In this document: piece by piece, positions 16,096 through 24,537 of the stretch
How the letters are laid out: every line of letters starts with the position of its first letter
Numbering within the stretch: position 1 is the stretch's first letter
From: CAINEC01 sp046303115
Lineage (GTDB): Bacteria > Bacteroidota > Bacteroidia > AKYH767-A > OLB10
Length of the DNA stretch: 38,531 bases
Direction of reading: 5' to 3'
Assembly (NCBI GenBank): GCA_046303115.1
Contig: JBKCGZ010000089.1
Span: 1 to 38,531, forward strand
Notes under the pieces: model-generated
Told to the model about the DNA's origin: nothing
Database searches by the model: none
The model's input: only the letters and a program-made list of their open reading frames with translations
Made by a program: the position numbers and the translations under genes

Positions 16096-16905
16096 TTATT
16101 TCCAGGCTTTCACAATCAACCCTGTTCCTGTTTTATGACTAAACATCACATCACACCAGTTTAATAAATAGGCGACTGGATAAGTGATGATATAATAAAC
16201 AGGCAAAATGATGAAAAACAATTTTGTTGCGCCCAGCATTAAAATCGGATACTTCATTGAAAGTCGCCAGCTAATTTTACCTGGTGTACCATATTGATAT
16301 CTTGCTTCTACTTTCGAAAATCCAGCCGAACGAAGTTTATCTTCAATTTCTTTGATATTATATCCGTCACGAACATGCTCTTCAATAAACGAAGACTCAC
16401 CATCTCCATGCACATCAGAACCACCTTGATCACTTGGAGTAGAAATCAATAACATTCCACCCTGTTTAAGCGAAGCGTTAATATTTTTAAATACCTGAAC
16501 ATCTTCTAGAATATGTTCCATCACATCAACAGATATTGCCAAATCGTATTTGTTAGGATGTTCAAACTGGGTTAAGTCGCCAACAACAAATTTCACTTGC
16601 TCGCCAGATCCTATCGATTTGAAAAACTGATTACAATCCTCCACCTGCTCTTCCTTTACATCCATAGCAAGAATGGTCGACTTTGGTAGCCTGGAATTTA
16701 ACCAATACGAATGCTGGCCATATCCAGCTCCAGCATCGAGTATCTGAGCATCTGCCTTTGCTCCGCGTTGCCATTGCTTTAATTCCTTATGCACATGCCA
16801 AGCTCTTAGTAATAATAAGTCTAAAAGACGATAAAACATCTTTCGTAAAAACGGAGTTTTATTGAACACATTTCCGAGACTTCTTTTTATTGGATCGTAT
16901 TGCAT
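16096..16905 (-). CDS. Class I SAM-dependent methyltransferase with C-terminal membrane segment
   Basis: 269 residues. The SAM-binding motif I is ILDAGAGYGQHSYWL, the acidic end of strand 2 is LAMDVKEEQVEDC, and motif II is YDLAISVDVMEHILED, all of the Methyltransf_11/25 type. The C-terminal 60 residues are hydrophobic (YPILMLGATKLFFIILPVYYIITY and a following segment), suggesting membrane attachment. Members with this layout often act on lipid or polysaccharide precursors or quinones; the substrate cannot be read from the sequence. It is the first gene of the unit with the LolC/E-like permease and deoC. Confidence 0.85.
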   Translation of the reverse strand: MQYDPIKRSLGNVFNKTPFLRKMFYRLLDLLLLRAWHVHKELKQWQRGAKADAQILDAGAGYGQHSYWLNSRLPKSTILAMDVKEEQVEDCNQFFKSIGSGEQVKFVVGDLTQFEHPNKYDLAISVDVMEHILEDVQVFKNINASLKQGGMLLISTPSDQGGSDVHGDGESSFIEEHVRDGYNIKEIEDKLRSAGFSKVEARYQYGTPGKISWRLSMKYPILMLGATKLFFIILPVYYIITYPVAYLLNWCDVMFSHKTGTGLIVKAWK

Positions 16906-16991
16906 AATCGGCTTTGCTTTATGCCGACGAAGATAATTAAATTACACGAGGAATTATAGTGGTATAAAGGCTTCAAATAAATTAACTTATC

Positions 16992-16999
16992 TATCTTTG
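16992..16999 (+). promoter_or_regulatory. Predicted -7 box of the MsbA-like gene, leaderless
   Basis: TATCTTTG matches TAnnTTTG and ends only 4 bp before the GTG start at 17004. With normal spacing transcription would begin on or next to the start codon. The bases between form GGAGG with the box end, but this lies too close to the GTG to serve as a Shine-Dalgarno. Confidence 0.55.
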
Positions 17000-17003
17000 G
17001 AGG

Positions 17004-18830
17004 GTGAAAAACTATATTCGTTTACTACGTTTTATCAAGCCTTATAAAGCACAAGCATCTTTATCGGTCTTGTTTAATATTATGACTGTCTTCTTCTCGC
17101 TTTTTTCACTCACGATGATTATTCCTTTTCTGAATGTTCTTTTTAGTCAGAATAGAAATTATACGCTGATGCCATGGTCAGTAAGCGCTAAAAGCTTACT
17201 AAATAATTTTAATTACTATCTAGGAAATTATATTGTCGAACATGGTCAGCTAAAAGCATTGATGCTGATTAGTATGTTGGTGGTGGTTATGTTTTTTCTG
17301 AAAAACTTAACCCGCTATATGGCCATGTACTTTTTAGCTCCTATTCGTAACGGAGTTGTTCGTGATATACGAAGAGATGTATATCATAAAATCTTGAGTT
17401 TGCCTATTGGCTATTTCACCGATGAACGCAAGGGCGATATGATGGCTCGTATGACAAGCGACGTGCAAGAGGTTGAATGGGGTATTATGAATTCATTGGA
17501 AGCGGCCTTTCGTGAACCACTAAACATTATCGTTTTTTTAATTACCATGTTTACGATGAGTTCGGAGCTAACCACATTTGTATTGGTGCTGCTTCCTATT
17601 GCTGGATTAATCATTGGTCGTATTGGAAAAGGCTTAAAGAAGAAATCGGTGCAGGCCCAGGAAAAAATGGGAGAGTTGTTAAGCAACATCGAAGAGACCT
17701 TAAGTGGATTAAGAATTATACATGCCTTTACTGCAGAAAAATCGGCCTCTAAAAAATTCGGTGGCTTAAATAACCAGCATTATGGGTTGATGAATAAAAT
17801 TGGTCGACGTCGTGATTTAGCTTCTCCGGTGAGTGAATTTTTAGGAACGGTTGTAATGACGGTTGTAATGTACTTTGGAGGTTTGCTCGTATTAGGTAGC
17901 AATTCTAAATTAGAGCCGAGTGAATTCATTGCTTTCATCGCGATATTTTCTCAGGTAATCACCCCTGCTAAGAGTTTAACAACAGCGTGGTATAACATTC
18001 AAAAGGGACTAGCCTCTTCTGAGCGAATTTATAAAATTCTAGATGCGGAAGTTTTAGTAAAAGATCCAGAACATCCTGCTGAAGCAAAACCATTTTCAGA
18101 TAAAATACATTTCGATGGAATCAGTTTTTCTTACACCAAAGAAGATGGAAAGTCTGTATTAAAAAATATTTCCTTAGAAATTCCGAAAGGAAAGACAATT
18201 GCGTTAGTAGGACAATCAGGGAGCGGTAAAACTACATTAGCGGATATGCTTCCCCGTTACTATGATGTAGATGAAGGAAAAATTACTATTGATGGTGTTA
18301 ACATCAAAGACCTACGAATTACAGATTTAAGAAGTCTGATGGGCATTGTTACACAGGAATCCATTTTGTTTAATGATACAGTGTTTAATAACATTGCTTT
18401 CGGAATGGAGAATGTAACAGAAAAAGAAGTAATTGCTGCCGCTAAAATTGCTAATGCCAACGACTTCATAACTGCTATGAGCGATGGTTATCAAACAAGT
18501 ATTGGCGACAGAGGAAGTAAACTGAGTGGCGGACAACGTCAACGTTTAAGTATCGCACGTGCAGTGCTTAAAAATCCTCCGATTTTAATTCTTGATGAAG
18601 CTACATCAGCATTGGATACTGAATCAGAGCGTCTTGTTCAGGAAGCTTTAATAAACTTAATGAAACAACGAACTACACTTGTTATTGCACATCGTTTATC
18701 AACCATCGTACATGCTGATGAAATCATTGTGATGCAGAGTGGAGAAATCGTTGAACGAGGAACACATCAAGAGTTATTAAACAAAAACGGGTACTATAAA
18801 CGTCTGTTTGATTTGCAAACATTTTCATAG
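17004..18830 (+). CDS. MsbA-like ABC exporter (fused membrane and ATPase domains)
   Basis: 608 residues. The N-terminal six-helix exporter domain (about 15-330) is followed by an ATPase with Walker A GQSGSGKTT (from residue 403), signature LSGGQRQRLS (507), Walker B ILILDEATSALD (Asp531) and switch His563 in IAHRLST. This is a half-transporter that dimerises; relatives flip lipid A-core or export peptides and lipids. The start is GTG at 17004: the first ATG lies inside the first helix. A -7 box sits 4 bp before the GTG. The EamA gene follows after 6 bp. Lipid A transport is likely but not proven by sequence. Confidence 0.93.
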   Translation: MKNYIRLLRFIKPYKAQASLSVLFNIMTVFFSLFSLTMIIPFLNVLFSQNRNYTLMPWSVSAKSLLNNFNYYLGNYIVEHGQLKALMLISMLVVVMFFLKNLTRYMAMYFLAPIRNGVVRDIRRDVYHKILSLPIGYFTDERKGDMMARMTSDVQEVEWGIMNSLEAAFREPLNIIVFLITMFTMSSELTTFVLVLLPIAGLIIGRIGKGLKKKSVQAQEKMGELLSNIEETLSGLRIIHAFTAEKSASKKFGGLNNQHYGLMNKIGRRRDLASPVSEFLGTVVMTVVMYFGGLLVLGSNSKLEPSEFIAFIAIFSQVITPAKSLTTAWYNIQKGLASSERIYKILDAEVLVKDPEHPAEAKPFSDKIHFDGISFSYTKEDGKSVLKNISLEIPKGKTIALVGQSGSGKTTLADMLPRYYDVDEGKITIDGVNIKDLRITDLRSLMGIVTQESILFNDTVFNNIAFGMENVTEKEVIAAAKIANANDFITAMSDGYQTSIGDRGSKLSGGQRQRLSIARAVLKNPPILILDEATSALDTESERLVQEALINLMKQRTTLVIAHRLSTIVHADEIIVMQSGEIVERGTHQELLNKNGYYKRLFDLQTFS

Positions 18831-18836
18831 TTTACT

Positions 18837-19730
18837 TTGCAAAACCGAAATCCATATTTAGCATTACTGGCCCTGTGTTTTCTTTGGGGCACGACTTATC
18901 TCGCAATAAGAATTGGTGTTAAAAGTTTTCCGCCATTTTTGTTTTCGGGTATTCGCTACATGATATCAGGACTCGCCATTTTACTTTGGTTTTATTTTAA
19001 AAAAGAAGTGGTATGGCCCAACCTGCAAGAATTAAAACGAATTATCGTAACGGGGTTATTTATCTTCGTTGGTGGTAATTTGTTTTTAGTCCTTGCAGAG
19101 CAGTCTGTCACCAGCGGGATGGCAGCATTAGTTAATTCATCTTTCCCAATATGGATTGTATTAATCACGCGTGTATGGAATCCTGAAGAACGAATATCAA
19201 ATTTGTCTATAATCGGAATACTTGTGGGTTTTGTTGGACAGTGGTTGATATTTTATGAGCAACTATTTCTATTAAGTAATGGTGCTTACTTTTTAGGTTT
19301 CGTTTTATTGGTAGTTGGATTAATCAACGGATCACTTGGGTCTGTGTACATGAAAAAATTTCCTGTGAAAATAAATTCTGTGTTAAACGCAGGATTACAA
19401 ATGATGATTTGTGGATCTGTCACAACAATATTAGGGTTGTTAATCGGAGAAGGAGAAAAAATAACATTTGACCCTACGGGATGGTATGCTTTGTTTTACC
19501 TTGTAGTAGCAGGGTCTATTTTAGGATATAGCCTGTTTGTTTATGCTATGGACCGACTTCCAGCAACGATCGTTTCGGTGTATGCCTATATTAATCCGAT
19601 TGTGGCTATCTGGCTTGGGTTAGTGATATTAAACGAGCCTATAAGTGCTAAAACGTTAATAGCAATAGGAATAACGCTCGTTGGAGTGTTCATCGTTAAT
19701 AAAGGAGTAGTAAGGCAAAAAGCGAATTAA
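18837..19730 (+). CDS. EamA/DMT family transporter
   Basis: 297 residues with ten hydrophobic segments in two EamA repeats (about 7-140 and 152-290). The start of each is recognisable: NPYLALLALCFLWGTTYLAIRIGV and the GSVYMKKFPVKINSVLNAGLQ region. These inner-membrane drug/metabolite carriers export amino acids, nucleosides or toxic compounds; the substrate is unknown. The start is TTG at 18837, 6 bp after the exporter stop; no ATG or GTG precedes the first helix. Its stop codon overlaps that of convergent crtZ in TTAA (19727-19730), with no terminator in between. Confidence 0.9.
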   Translation: MQNRNPYLALLALCFLWGTTYLAIRIGVKSFPPFLFSGIRYMISGLAILLWFYFKKEVVWPNLQELKRIIVTGLFIFVGGNLFLVLAEQSVTSGMAALVNSSFPIWIVLITRVWNPEERISNLSIIGILVGFVGQWLIFYEQLFLLSNGAYFLGFVLLVVGLINGSLGSVYMKKFPVKINSVLNAGLQMMICGSVTTILGLLIGEGEKITFDPTGWYALFYLVVAGSILGYSLFVYAMDRLPATIVSVYAYINPIVAIWLGLVILNEPISAKTLIAIGITLVGVFIVNKGVVRQKAN

Positions 19731-20197
19731 CGCTCCATTAAATCAACCGACTTCCTCGCTTCTAAAAAGTATTTGAAAGGCACCATTAACATTCCGAAGC
19801 ATTCTCCATGCTCTTTGTTTAAATGTTTATGATGTACTTTATGTGCCTTACGAATAGCTCTTAAGTAAACATTATTCGACCTTCTAAATATGCCGATACG
19901 CTGATGAATAAAAATATCGTGGACTAAAAAATACGCTAAACCATAAACGGCAATACCGATACCGATATACATACGAATATCATATCCGTTCATCACACCT
20001 AAAAAAATCAATATCATACTTGGAATAGCAAAAATCAAAAAGAAAGCATCGTTCTTTTCAAAGATTCCCGGCTCTGTTTGATGATGGTCTTTATGCAGAA
20101 TCCATAAGAACCCGTGCATAACAAACTTATGTGTAAACCAGGCTACAAATTCCATAATAAAAAAAGTAGCTAAGAAGGCGATCCAATTTTGAAGCAT
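19727..20197 (-). CDS. crtZ: Beta-carotene hydroxylase (CrtZ-type, fatty acid hydroxylase superfamily)
   Basis: 156 residues and four membrane segments. All di-iron histidine boxes of CrtZ are present: H23-H28 (HKFVMH), H35/H38/H39 (HKDHH), H93-H98 (HDIFIH) and H119/H122/H123 (HKVHH). It adds 3-hydroxyl groups to beta-carotene to make zeaxanthin, the common yellow pigment of flavobacteria, in the inner membrane. No other carotenoid gene is in the window. A one-mismatch -7 box, GAACTTTG (complement of 20223-20230), lies 25 bp upstream. It converges with and overlaps the EamA stop. Confidence 0.93.
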   Translation of the reverse strand: MLQNWIAFLATFFIMEFVAWFTHKFVMHGFLWILHKDHHQTEPGIFEKNDAFFLIFAIPSMILIFLGVMNGYDIRMYIGIGIAVYGLAYFLVHDIFIHQRIGIFRRSNNVYLRAIRKAHKVHHKHLNKEHGECFGMLMVPFKYFLEARKSVDLMER

Positions 20198-20285
20198 GAC
20201 TATTTGAAATTTGATTAGAGAACAAAGTTCGGAAAATATTGTTTTGCTTTATTCTAAAAAGTAACTTTATAGCCTTATATGACAT

Positions 20286-21107
20286 TTGTTAGTTGTGTTT
20301 ACCTCAAGACCTATTGTTAAGATAATCTGTTTGGTGCTTTTCCTATATTCTTGTCAGCAGGAAAAGAAATCTGATGTTATTTCCAAAACTACTGTTGTTA
20401 CGAATGAAAAGGAAATAAAGCCTATCGCCAGCAATGCCAAAAATGATACAGGACTAATCATTTACTTAACATTTGATGATGGTCCATATAAAACCACTCC
20501 AAATATCGTTTCTGTTTTAGAGAAAGAAAATATCAAAACTAGCTTCTTTATTGTCGGTTCACAGCGGGATCGCTCACCAGTATTTGATAGTATCTATAGA
20601 AGAAACATTCAAAATCCCATGTTTCGTTTTTATAATCACTCGTATTCTCATGCTATCACCGGTGGAAGAATAAGAAGATATTATCGTGATGCAGAAAAGG
20701 TATTGGCCGACTTAGAAAAAAACAGGGCTTATATACCGCCCTCCAGCAAGATGATTCGTTTACCGGGTAAAACGATTTGGAGAACATCCATCAGAAATAG
20801 AAAAGACCGTATGACCGCTAAATTGCTGAAGCTAATGGAAGAGCGCAATGTGAATGATAGAATAATGGGGTGGGATTTTTCCTGGAAAAAAGAAATGAGT
20901 AAAGATATTAGTCAGGTAGATACGTTGATCGCTAAAATCGTAAAGAAATCACAGAAGAAAAAACCTTACAGCAACCACATCGTAATTTTAACTCACGATT
21001 ACTTGTATAATTCAAAAACAGCTTTAGAAAATTTAGCTTATTTGATAGAAGAATTAAAAAATAAATACCACTGCTCGTTCAAGTGGGCGGAGGAATATCC
21101 TGATTAG
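20286..21107 (+). CDS. Polysaccharide deacetylase-family lipoprotein
   Basis: 273 residues from TTG at 20286. A signal peptide with lipobox LYSC (Cys23) predicts an anchored envelope enzyme. The NodB-fold motifs are visible: LTFDDGPYKTTP (Asp64, Asp65) and the metal-binding NHSYSHA (His118, His122). The usual RxPxG motif reads RLPGK, and the last motif is ILTHD. It probably removes acetyl groups from peptidoglycan or another glycan. The start is uncertain: GTG at 20295 also gives a good signal peptide and lies 6 bp after a -7-like GACATTTG (20281-20288), which would make the TTG untranslated. Confidence 0.88.
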   Translation: MLVVFTSRPIVKIICLVLFLYSCQQEKKSDVISKTTVVTNEKEIKPIASNAKNDTGLIIYLTFDDGPYKTTPNIVSVLEKENIKTSFFIVGSQRDRSPVFDSIYRRNIQNPMFRFYNHSYSHAITGGRIRRYYRDAEKVLADLEKNRAYIPPSSKMIRLPGKTIWRTSIRNRKDRMTAKLLKLMEERNVNDRIMGWDFSWKKEMSKDISQVDTLIAKIVKKSQKKKPYSNHIVILTHDYLYNSKTALENLAYLIEELKNKYHCSFKWAEEYPD

Positions 21108-21138
21108 TTTTATATTTACAAAACTCAAAATAAATCTC

Positions 21139-21657
21139 ATGAAAAAATTATTTCTTTATTTCGCTGGATTACTTCTTATTTCTGCTTGCGGAAAAGATGG
21201 AGCTCCAGGTGCAGCAGGTCCTCAAGGTCCTTCAGGTAATGCGAATGTACATTCGTCTACATTTGTTGTTACTGCAACACAATGGCAGACAACAGGGACT
21301 TCTGGAACTGACTATGAAAAATATGTTGATCTAAGTGATCCATACATTACGCAAGATATTTTAGACAATGGTGCTGTATTAGTTTATTGGATTACAAGTT
21401 CAGGAATCAATGTGCAACTACCTTATCAAAATGTTTATCCTGCAGGAAGCACTCCGTTTATTTACCAGCCAAGTGCTACTGTTGGAACAGCAACTGTTGA
21501 AGCATACTATTCAGATTGGACATCGTTCAACTTTAATGCGAGCAGTCAGATTAAATTCAAAGTAGTAACTATCGATGGTTCACTTCGTGTTACACATCCT
21601 GAAATAAACTGGAAGGATCCACAATCAATTGTAAAAGGATTAAACCTTCAGTTATAA
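21139..21657 (+). CDS. Lipoprotein with short collagen-like segment, function unknown
   Basis: 172 residues. A lipoprotein signal with lipobox LISAC (Cys17) is followed directly by five Gly-X-Y triplets (GKDGAPGAAGPQGPSG, about 18-33) and a beta-rich domain of about 135 residues (VLVYWITSSGINVQLPYQNVYP, QIKFKVVTIDGSL). This layout, a collagen-like tether plus a compact domain, is common among Bacteroidota surface lipoproteins of unknown role. It begins 31 bp after the deacetylase gene; a near -7 box TATATTTA lies between them. It ends at a strong terminator. No enzymatic motif is recognised. Confidence 0.8.
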   Translation: MKKLFLYFAGLLLISACGKDGAPGAAGPQGPSGNANVHSSTFVVTATQWQTTGTSGTDYEKYVDLSDPYITQDILDNGAVLVYWITSSGINVQLPYQNVYPAGSTPFIYQPSATVGTATVEAYYSDWTSFNFNASSQIKFKVVTIDGSLRVTHPEINWKDPQSIVKGLNLQL

Positions 21658-21660
21658 AGA

Positions 21661-21690
21661 AAATCCCGAGCTAAAACTCGGGATTTTTTA
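21661..21690 (+). terminator. Terminator after the collagen-like lipoprotein gene
   Basis: The stem AAATCCCGAG/CTCGGGATTT (21661-21670 and 21677-21686) with a 6-nt loop is followed by a T-run, 3 bp after the stop codon at 21657. It may also stop leftward transcripts of the convergent META gene, though with a weaker T-run. Confidence 0.88.
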
Positions 21691-21697
21691 TTTGATT

Positions 21698-22138
21698 TTA
21701 TTTACGATTGAATCTCATTAATTCAGCATCTTCTTTGAAAAGAATTAATTGTTTTGTTTTTATTCCGTTACTATTTACATTTTTAATTTGAAATCGATTA
21801 GCACTTTTTGCTTGCTGTACATATTCGCCAAAAAGAGGTGGATTACAATTCTGATTTGTTCTGCCTAATACATTTAATAAAACAAAATCTTCTTGCGCTG
21901 TATACAAGCCATACGCAGTATCGCATTCGCAATTCAAGTAAATTGCATTATCAACCGAAAATATTTCCAACGTAAACATTTTAGACGAATCATTTTGTTG
22001 AATTGATTGTGAATTAAGAGAAGATAAATACCATTTTTTATCTTCTAGTTTTGTGACTCTTCCAAAAGGTTCTTGCTTTCGAGATTTACATGCTGAAATA
22101 AAAAGCACTACTACAATAATGTATAAACTATGTTTCAT
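21698..22138 (-). CDS. META/HslJ-like domain lipoprotein
   Basis: 146 residues. The lipoprotein signal ends in the lipobox FISAC (Cys17). The rest resembles the META domain: KKWYLSSLNSQSI at the start, LNCECDTAYGLYTAQEDFVLL in the middle (the GCN-G-Y region), and NVLGRTNQNC near the conserved sT-x-C segment. META proteins are small beta-rich envelope proteins linked to stress or drug tolerance in other bacteria. Similarity is seen by eye only. It starts 2 bp after xseB, so it is the third gene of the xseA-xseB unit. Confidence 0.6.
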   Translation of the reverse strand: MKHSLYIIVVVLFISACKSRKQEPFGRVTKLEDKKWYLSSLNSQSIQQNDSSKMFTLEIFSVDNAIYLNCECDTAYGLYTAQEDFVLLNVLGRTNQNCNPPLFGEYVQQAKSANRFQIKNVNSNGIKTKQLILFKEDAELMRFNRK

Positions 22139-22140
22139 AA

Positions 22141-22338
22141 TTAATCTTCAAATGATTCAAGAATGGTTTTAACTTCTTCGTCGGTAGCTTTTAATTTGTC
22201 TTTACAAAGCTTGATTAATTCATTCGCACGTTTAACTAATTTAGCTAGCTGATCGATGCCTACTTCACCGCTTTCTAATTCTTCAAGAATTTTTTCAAGC
22301 TCTTCTTTTGCTTTATCGTAAGTAATTTTCTCTGCCAT
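22141..22338 (-). CDS. xseB: Exodeoxyribonuclease VII small subunit
   Basis: 65 residues, the usual size. The sequence ITYDKAKEELEKILEELESGE followed by a helical LVKRANELIKLCKDKL is the XseB signature: a helical hairpin that binds the large subunit. Exonuclease VII degrades single-stranded DNA in both directions. The gene lies 4 bp after xseA on the same strand. It ends 2 bp before the META lipoprotein gene. Confidence 0.95.
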   Translation of the reverse strand: MAEKITYDKAKEELEKILEELESGEVGIDQLAKLVKRANELIKLCKDKLKATDEEVKTILESFED

Positions 22339-22342
22339 TATC

Positions 22343-23719
22343 TTATTTTGTTTTTTTACTCTTAATGCTTCCTTTATAAAGAACCGTTTCTATTTCCGCC
22401 TCCAAAGGTACTTCATTGGCATCATAAACAGGCTTGTTATTATAGAGCGTATAACTAAACCCTCTCTTTAATATATTAACCGGATCTAAAATTAAACTTT
22501 TTTGTTGTGCGTTGATTAAATAATTCTCCTCTTGTTTTAATACAGCAGTTGATTTATTCTTTAGCATACTAGTATCAAAATATAGCTGGCTTAATTCCTT
22601 TGTTATTATGCTTTCAGTTAATAAACGAATTTTATCTTTTGTATAAATCAATTGACTATTCTCACTTACCAATTCTTGATTCACGGTTTGCGTTATTACT
22701 GAGGCAAGGTTATCAAAAAAAGATTTTTCATCTTCCATTGTTTCATTTACTATCGACAAAATAGCATTCATTAAATCGGCTACCGCTTCTTCTTCGGATT
22801 CGATGCAAAGGTTAGCATAAGCATGAATACCATCGCGTAGATAATCAATTTGTTCTTTAAACTTATTCGTATGTTGTATAATAAAATCAGCTACTGCAGT
22901 GGGTGTAATTAAATTCATATTCGCCACTTCATCAACTACTGATACATCAGCTGTATGTCCTATACCCGTAAGAACCGGCAATGGATAATTAGCTACTTCA
23001 TATGCTAATGAATAATCGTTATAACAACTTAAACTTGATGTTTGTCCTCCACCTCTTACGATTACAACAGCATCTAAAAATGGAAAGCAAGCATGTTGCT
23101 TTATGACATTTAGCGCAGCAATAATATCTCTCGGAGCATTATCGCCTTGCATGAGGGAAGGAAATAGTTTAGTGTGAAAAACAAGTCCAAATTTATTATC
23201 GTTGAGCTTTGTTGTAAAATCTTTAAATCCATCAGCATCAGCAGAAGAAATAACCGCTATTGTTTGAATGACGGAGGAAACTTCTTTTTGCTTGTTTAAA
23301 AAATAGACGCCATCTTGCTTTAGCTTCTCGACAGTTTTTTTTCGTTCGATGGCCATTTTACCAAGTGTATAAGCGGCATCTACATCGTGAACAATAAGAC
23401 TCATTCCAAAGCGCTCATGAAACTGGACTTCTACCTTGCACAAGATTTCCATATTTTCTTGAAGCTGGTTGCCCGTTTCAGCGATAAAGCGGGAATGAAT
23501 TAAATTGAAATTACTCGACCATATCATGGCTTTAAACTCTGCCTTTGGCTGAGTGCTTCTTTCATCTTTCTCTCCAAGCTGCAAATAACAATGACCCTTA
23601 TTTATTTTTAGTCCGAGAATTTCTGCCGAAACCCAATAGCGTTCCATGGAAAAATTCTTCCGAAAAACTTCCGAAATTTCTTTTGCAAGATCTGAAAGGC
23701 GAATAATGTTTTTATCCAT
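22343..23719 (-). CDS. xseA: Exodeoxyribonuclease VII large subunit
   Basis: 458 residues. An N-terminal OB-fold (about 1-105, beginning IRLSDLAKEISEVFRKNF with ERYWVSAEI) binds DNA. The catalytic domain has the conserved DAVVIVRGGGQTSSLSCYND and PVLTGIGHTADVSVVDEVAN segments, which carry the usual Arg, Asp and His residues. A long coiled-coil tail binds many XseB copies, and the C-terminal LKRGFSYTL is typical. The cytoplasmic enzyme acts in repair. First gene of the xseA-xseB-META unit; tRNA-Arg lies just upstream on the same strand. Confidence 0.95.
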   Translation of the reverse strand: MDKNIIRLSDLAKEISEVFRKNFSMERYWVSAEILGLKINKGHCYLQLGEKDERSTQPKAEFKAMIWSSNFNLIHSRFIAETGNQLQENMEILCKVEVQFHERFGMSLIVHDVDAAYTLGKMAIERKKTVEKLKQDGVYFLNKQKEVSSVIQTIAVISSADADGFKDFTTKLNDNKFGLVFHTKLFPSLMQGDNAPRDIIAALNVIKQHACFPFLDAVVIVRGGGQTSSLSCYNDYSLAYEVANYPLPVLTGIGHTADVSVVDEVANMNLITPTAVADFIIQHTNKFKEQIDYLRDGIHAYANLCIESEEEAVADLMNAILSIVNETMEDEKSFFDNLASVITQTVNQELVSENSQLIYTKDKIRLLTESIITKELSQLYFDTSMLKNKSTAVLKQEENYLINAQQKSLILDPVNILKRGFSYTLYNNKPVYDANEVPLEAEIETVLYKGSIKSKKTK

Positions 23720-23758
23720 TGGTACGAAAAACAGTTGTTTAACTTATTATCTGTTAAG

Positions 23759-23833
23759 TGGTAGTCCCGAGCAGAATCGAACTGCTATCTAGAGTTTAGG
23801 AAACTCCTATTCTATCCGTTGAACTACGGGACC
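23759..23833 (-). tRNA. tRNA-Arg (anticodon CCT)
   Basis: A 75-nt cloverleaf including an encoded CCA end. Acceptor GGTCCCG pairs with CGGGACT (first pair G-U), the D stem is GTTC/GAAT, and the anticodon stem GGAGT/ACTCT has the 7-nt loop TTCCTAA with anticodon CCT, reading AGG. The T stem is AGCAG/CTGCT with loop TTCGATT. It stands between xseA and the terminator of the next gene. Confidence 0.95.
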
Positions 23834-23913
23834 ATTCAAATGAAGAATGCAAATATAAAAATTAGCCAATGAGATGAATTCGATAAGATAAAGTATTGGA
23901 AAGTTTTCGTCAA

Positions 23914-23943
23914 CAAAAAAGCCCTGATTCATCATCAGGGCTT
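23914..23943 (-). terminator. Terminator of the Ala/Pro-rich secreted protein gene
   Basis: The stem AAGCCCTGA/TCAGGGCTT (23919-23927 and 23935-23943) with a 7-nt loop is followed on the minus strand by a T-run. It lies 20 bp past the stop at 23964. Confidence 0.88.
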
Positions 23944-23963
23944 ATATTGTTTAAGTGCTTTTT

Positions 23964-24533
23964 TTATTTCGTTCCTTGGATTTGCTTTTTCCATTTTACT
24001 GAATTGGTTTTCCAAGCAGCGTCAAAGCAAGTTGGGTTTAATAACATCTCCCATTTCATTAAAAGACTATTGAAACTAGATAACTCCAGGTCACTATTGA
24101 AATTTCCCACCATTTGTCTTCCAGCTTCTGCATTCCCTGATTTATACGCCTCACCAGGAGTTGATTCAAGTATAAATCTGAATGCATTAAAAAGCTCGTC
24201 ATTATTATTTGCTCCCTCAATAGTGGTAATCGCATTATTCAATTGCTCTTTCTCAAATGCCTTGTTTTCTGATTTCATAATCGACATAAGCAACTCGCTT
24301 GCTATTGCCTTAGATTTATCTATTGGATTCGCCTCGGGAGCAGCAGCATTAACTTGTGAATCTGCAGGTTTAGCTATTTTCTCTGTAGCAGCGGATTCTC
24401 CATTAGGCTTTGATGCAGCAGGTTGCGTTGCATTATTGCTCGGCTTTGGTGCGGGCTTAGCCGCCGGTTTTGTTTGTGAAAACCCAGCCGTTGTCATTAC
24501 GCTTAAACAAGCTATTAATAATGTCTTTTTCAT
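23964..24533 (-). CDS. Secreted Ala/Pro-rich hypothetical protein
   Basis: 189 residues from the ATG at 24533, chosen because it gives a clean signal peptide (MKKTLLIACLSVMTTAGFSQT); the open frame continues 18 codons further but without a better start. After the signal comes a low-complexity Lys/Ala/Pro/Asn linker (about 22-75, PAAKPAPKPSNNATQPAASK) and then a helical domain of about 110 residues ending WKTNSVKWKKQI. No known family recognised. An antisense open frame of 232 codons exists, but the signal peptide, terminator and composition favour this strand. A 35-codon ORF ends 4 bp upstream. Confidence 0.75.
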   Translation of the reverse strand: MKKTLLIACLSVMTTAGFSQTKPAAKPAPKPSNNATQPAASKPNGESAATEKIAKPADSQVNAAAPEANPIDKSKAIASELLMSIMKSENKAFEKEQLNNAITTIEGANNNDELFNAFRFILESTPGEAYKSGNAEAGRQMVGNFNSDLELSSFNSLLMKWEMLLNPTCFDAAWKTNSVKWKKQIQGTK

Positions 24534-24537
24534 GATG

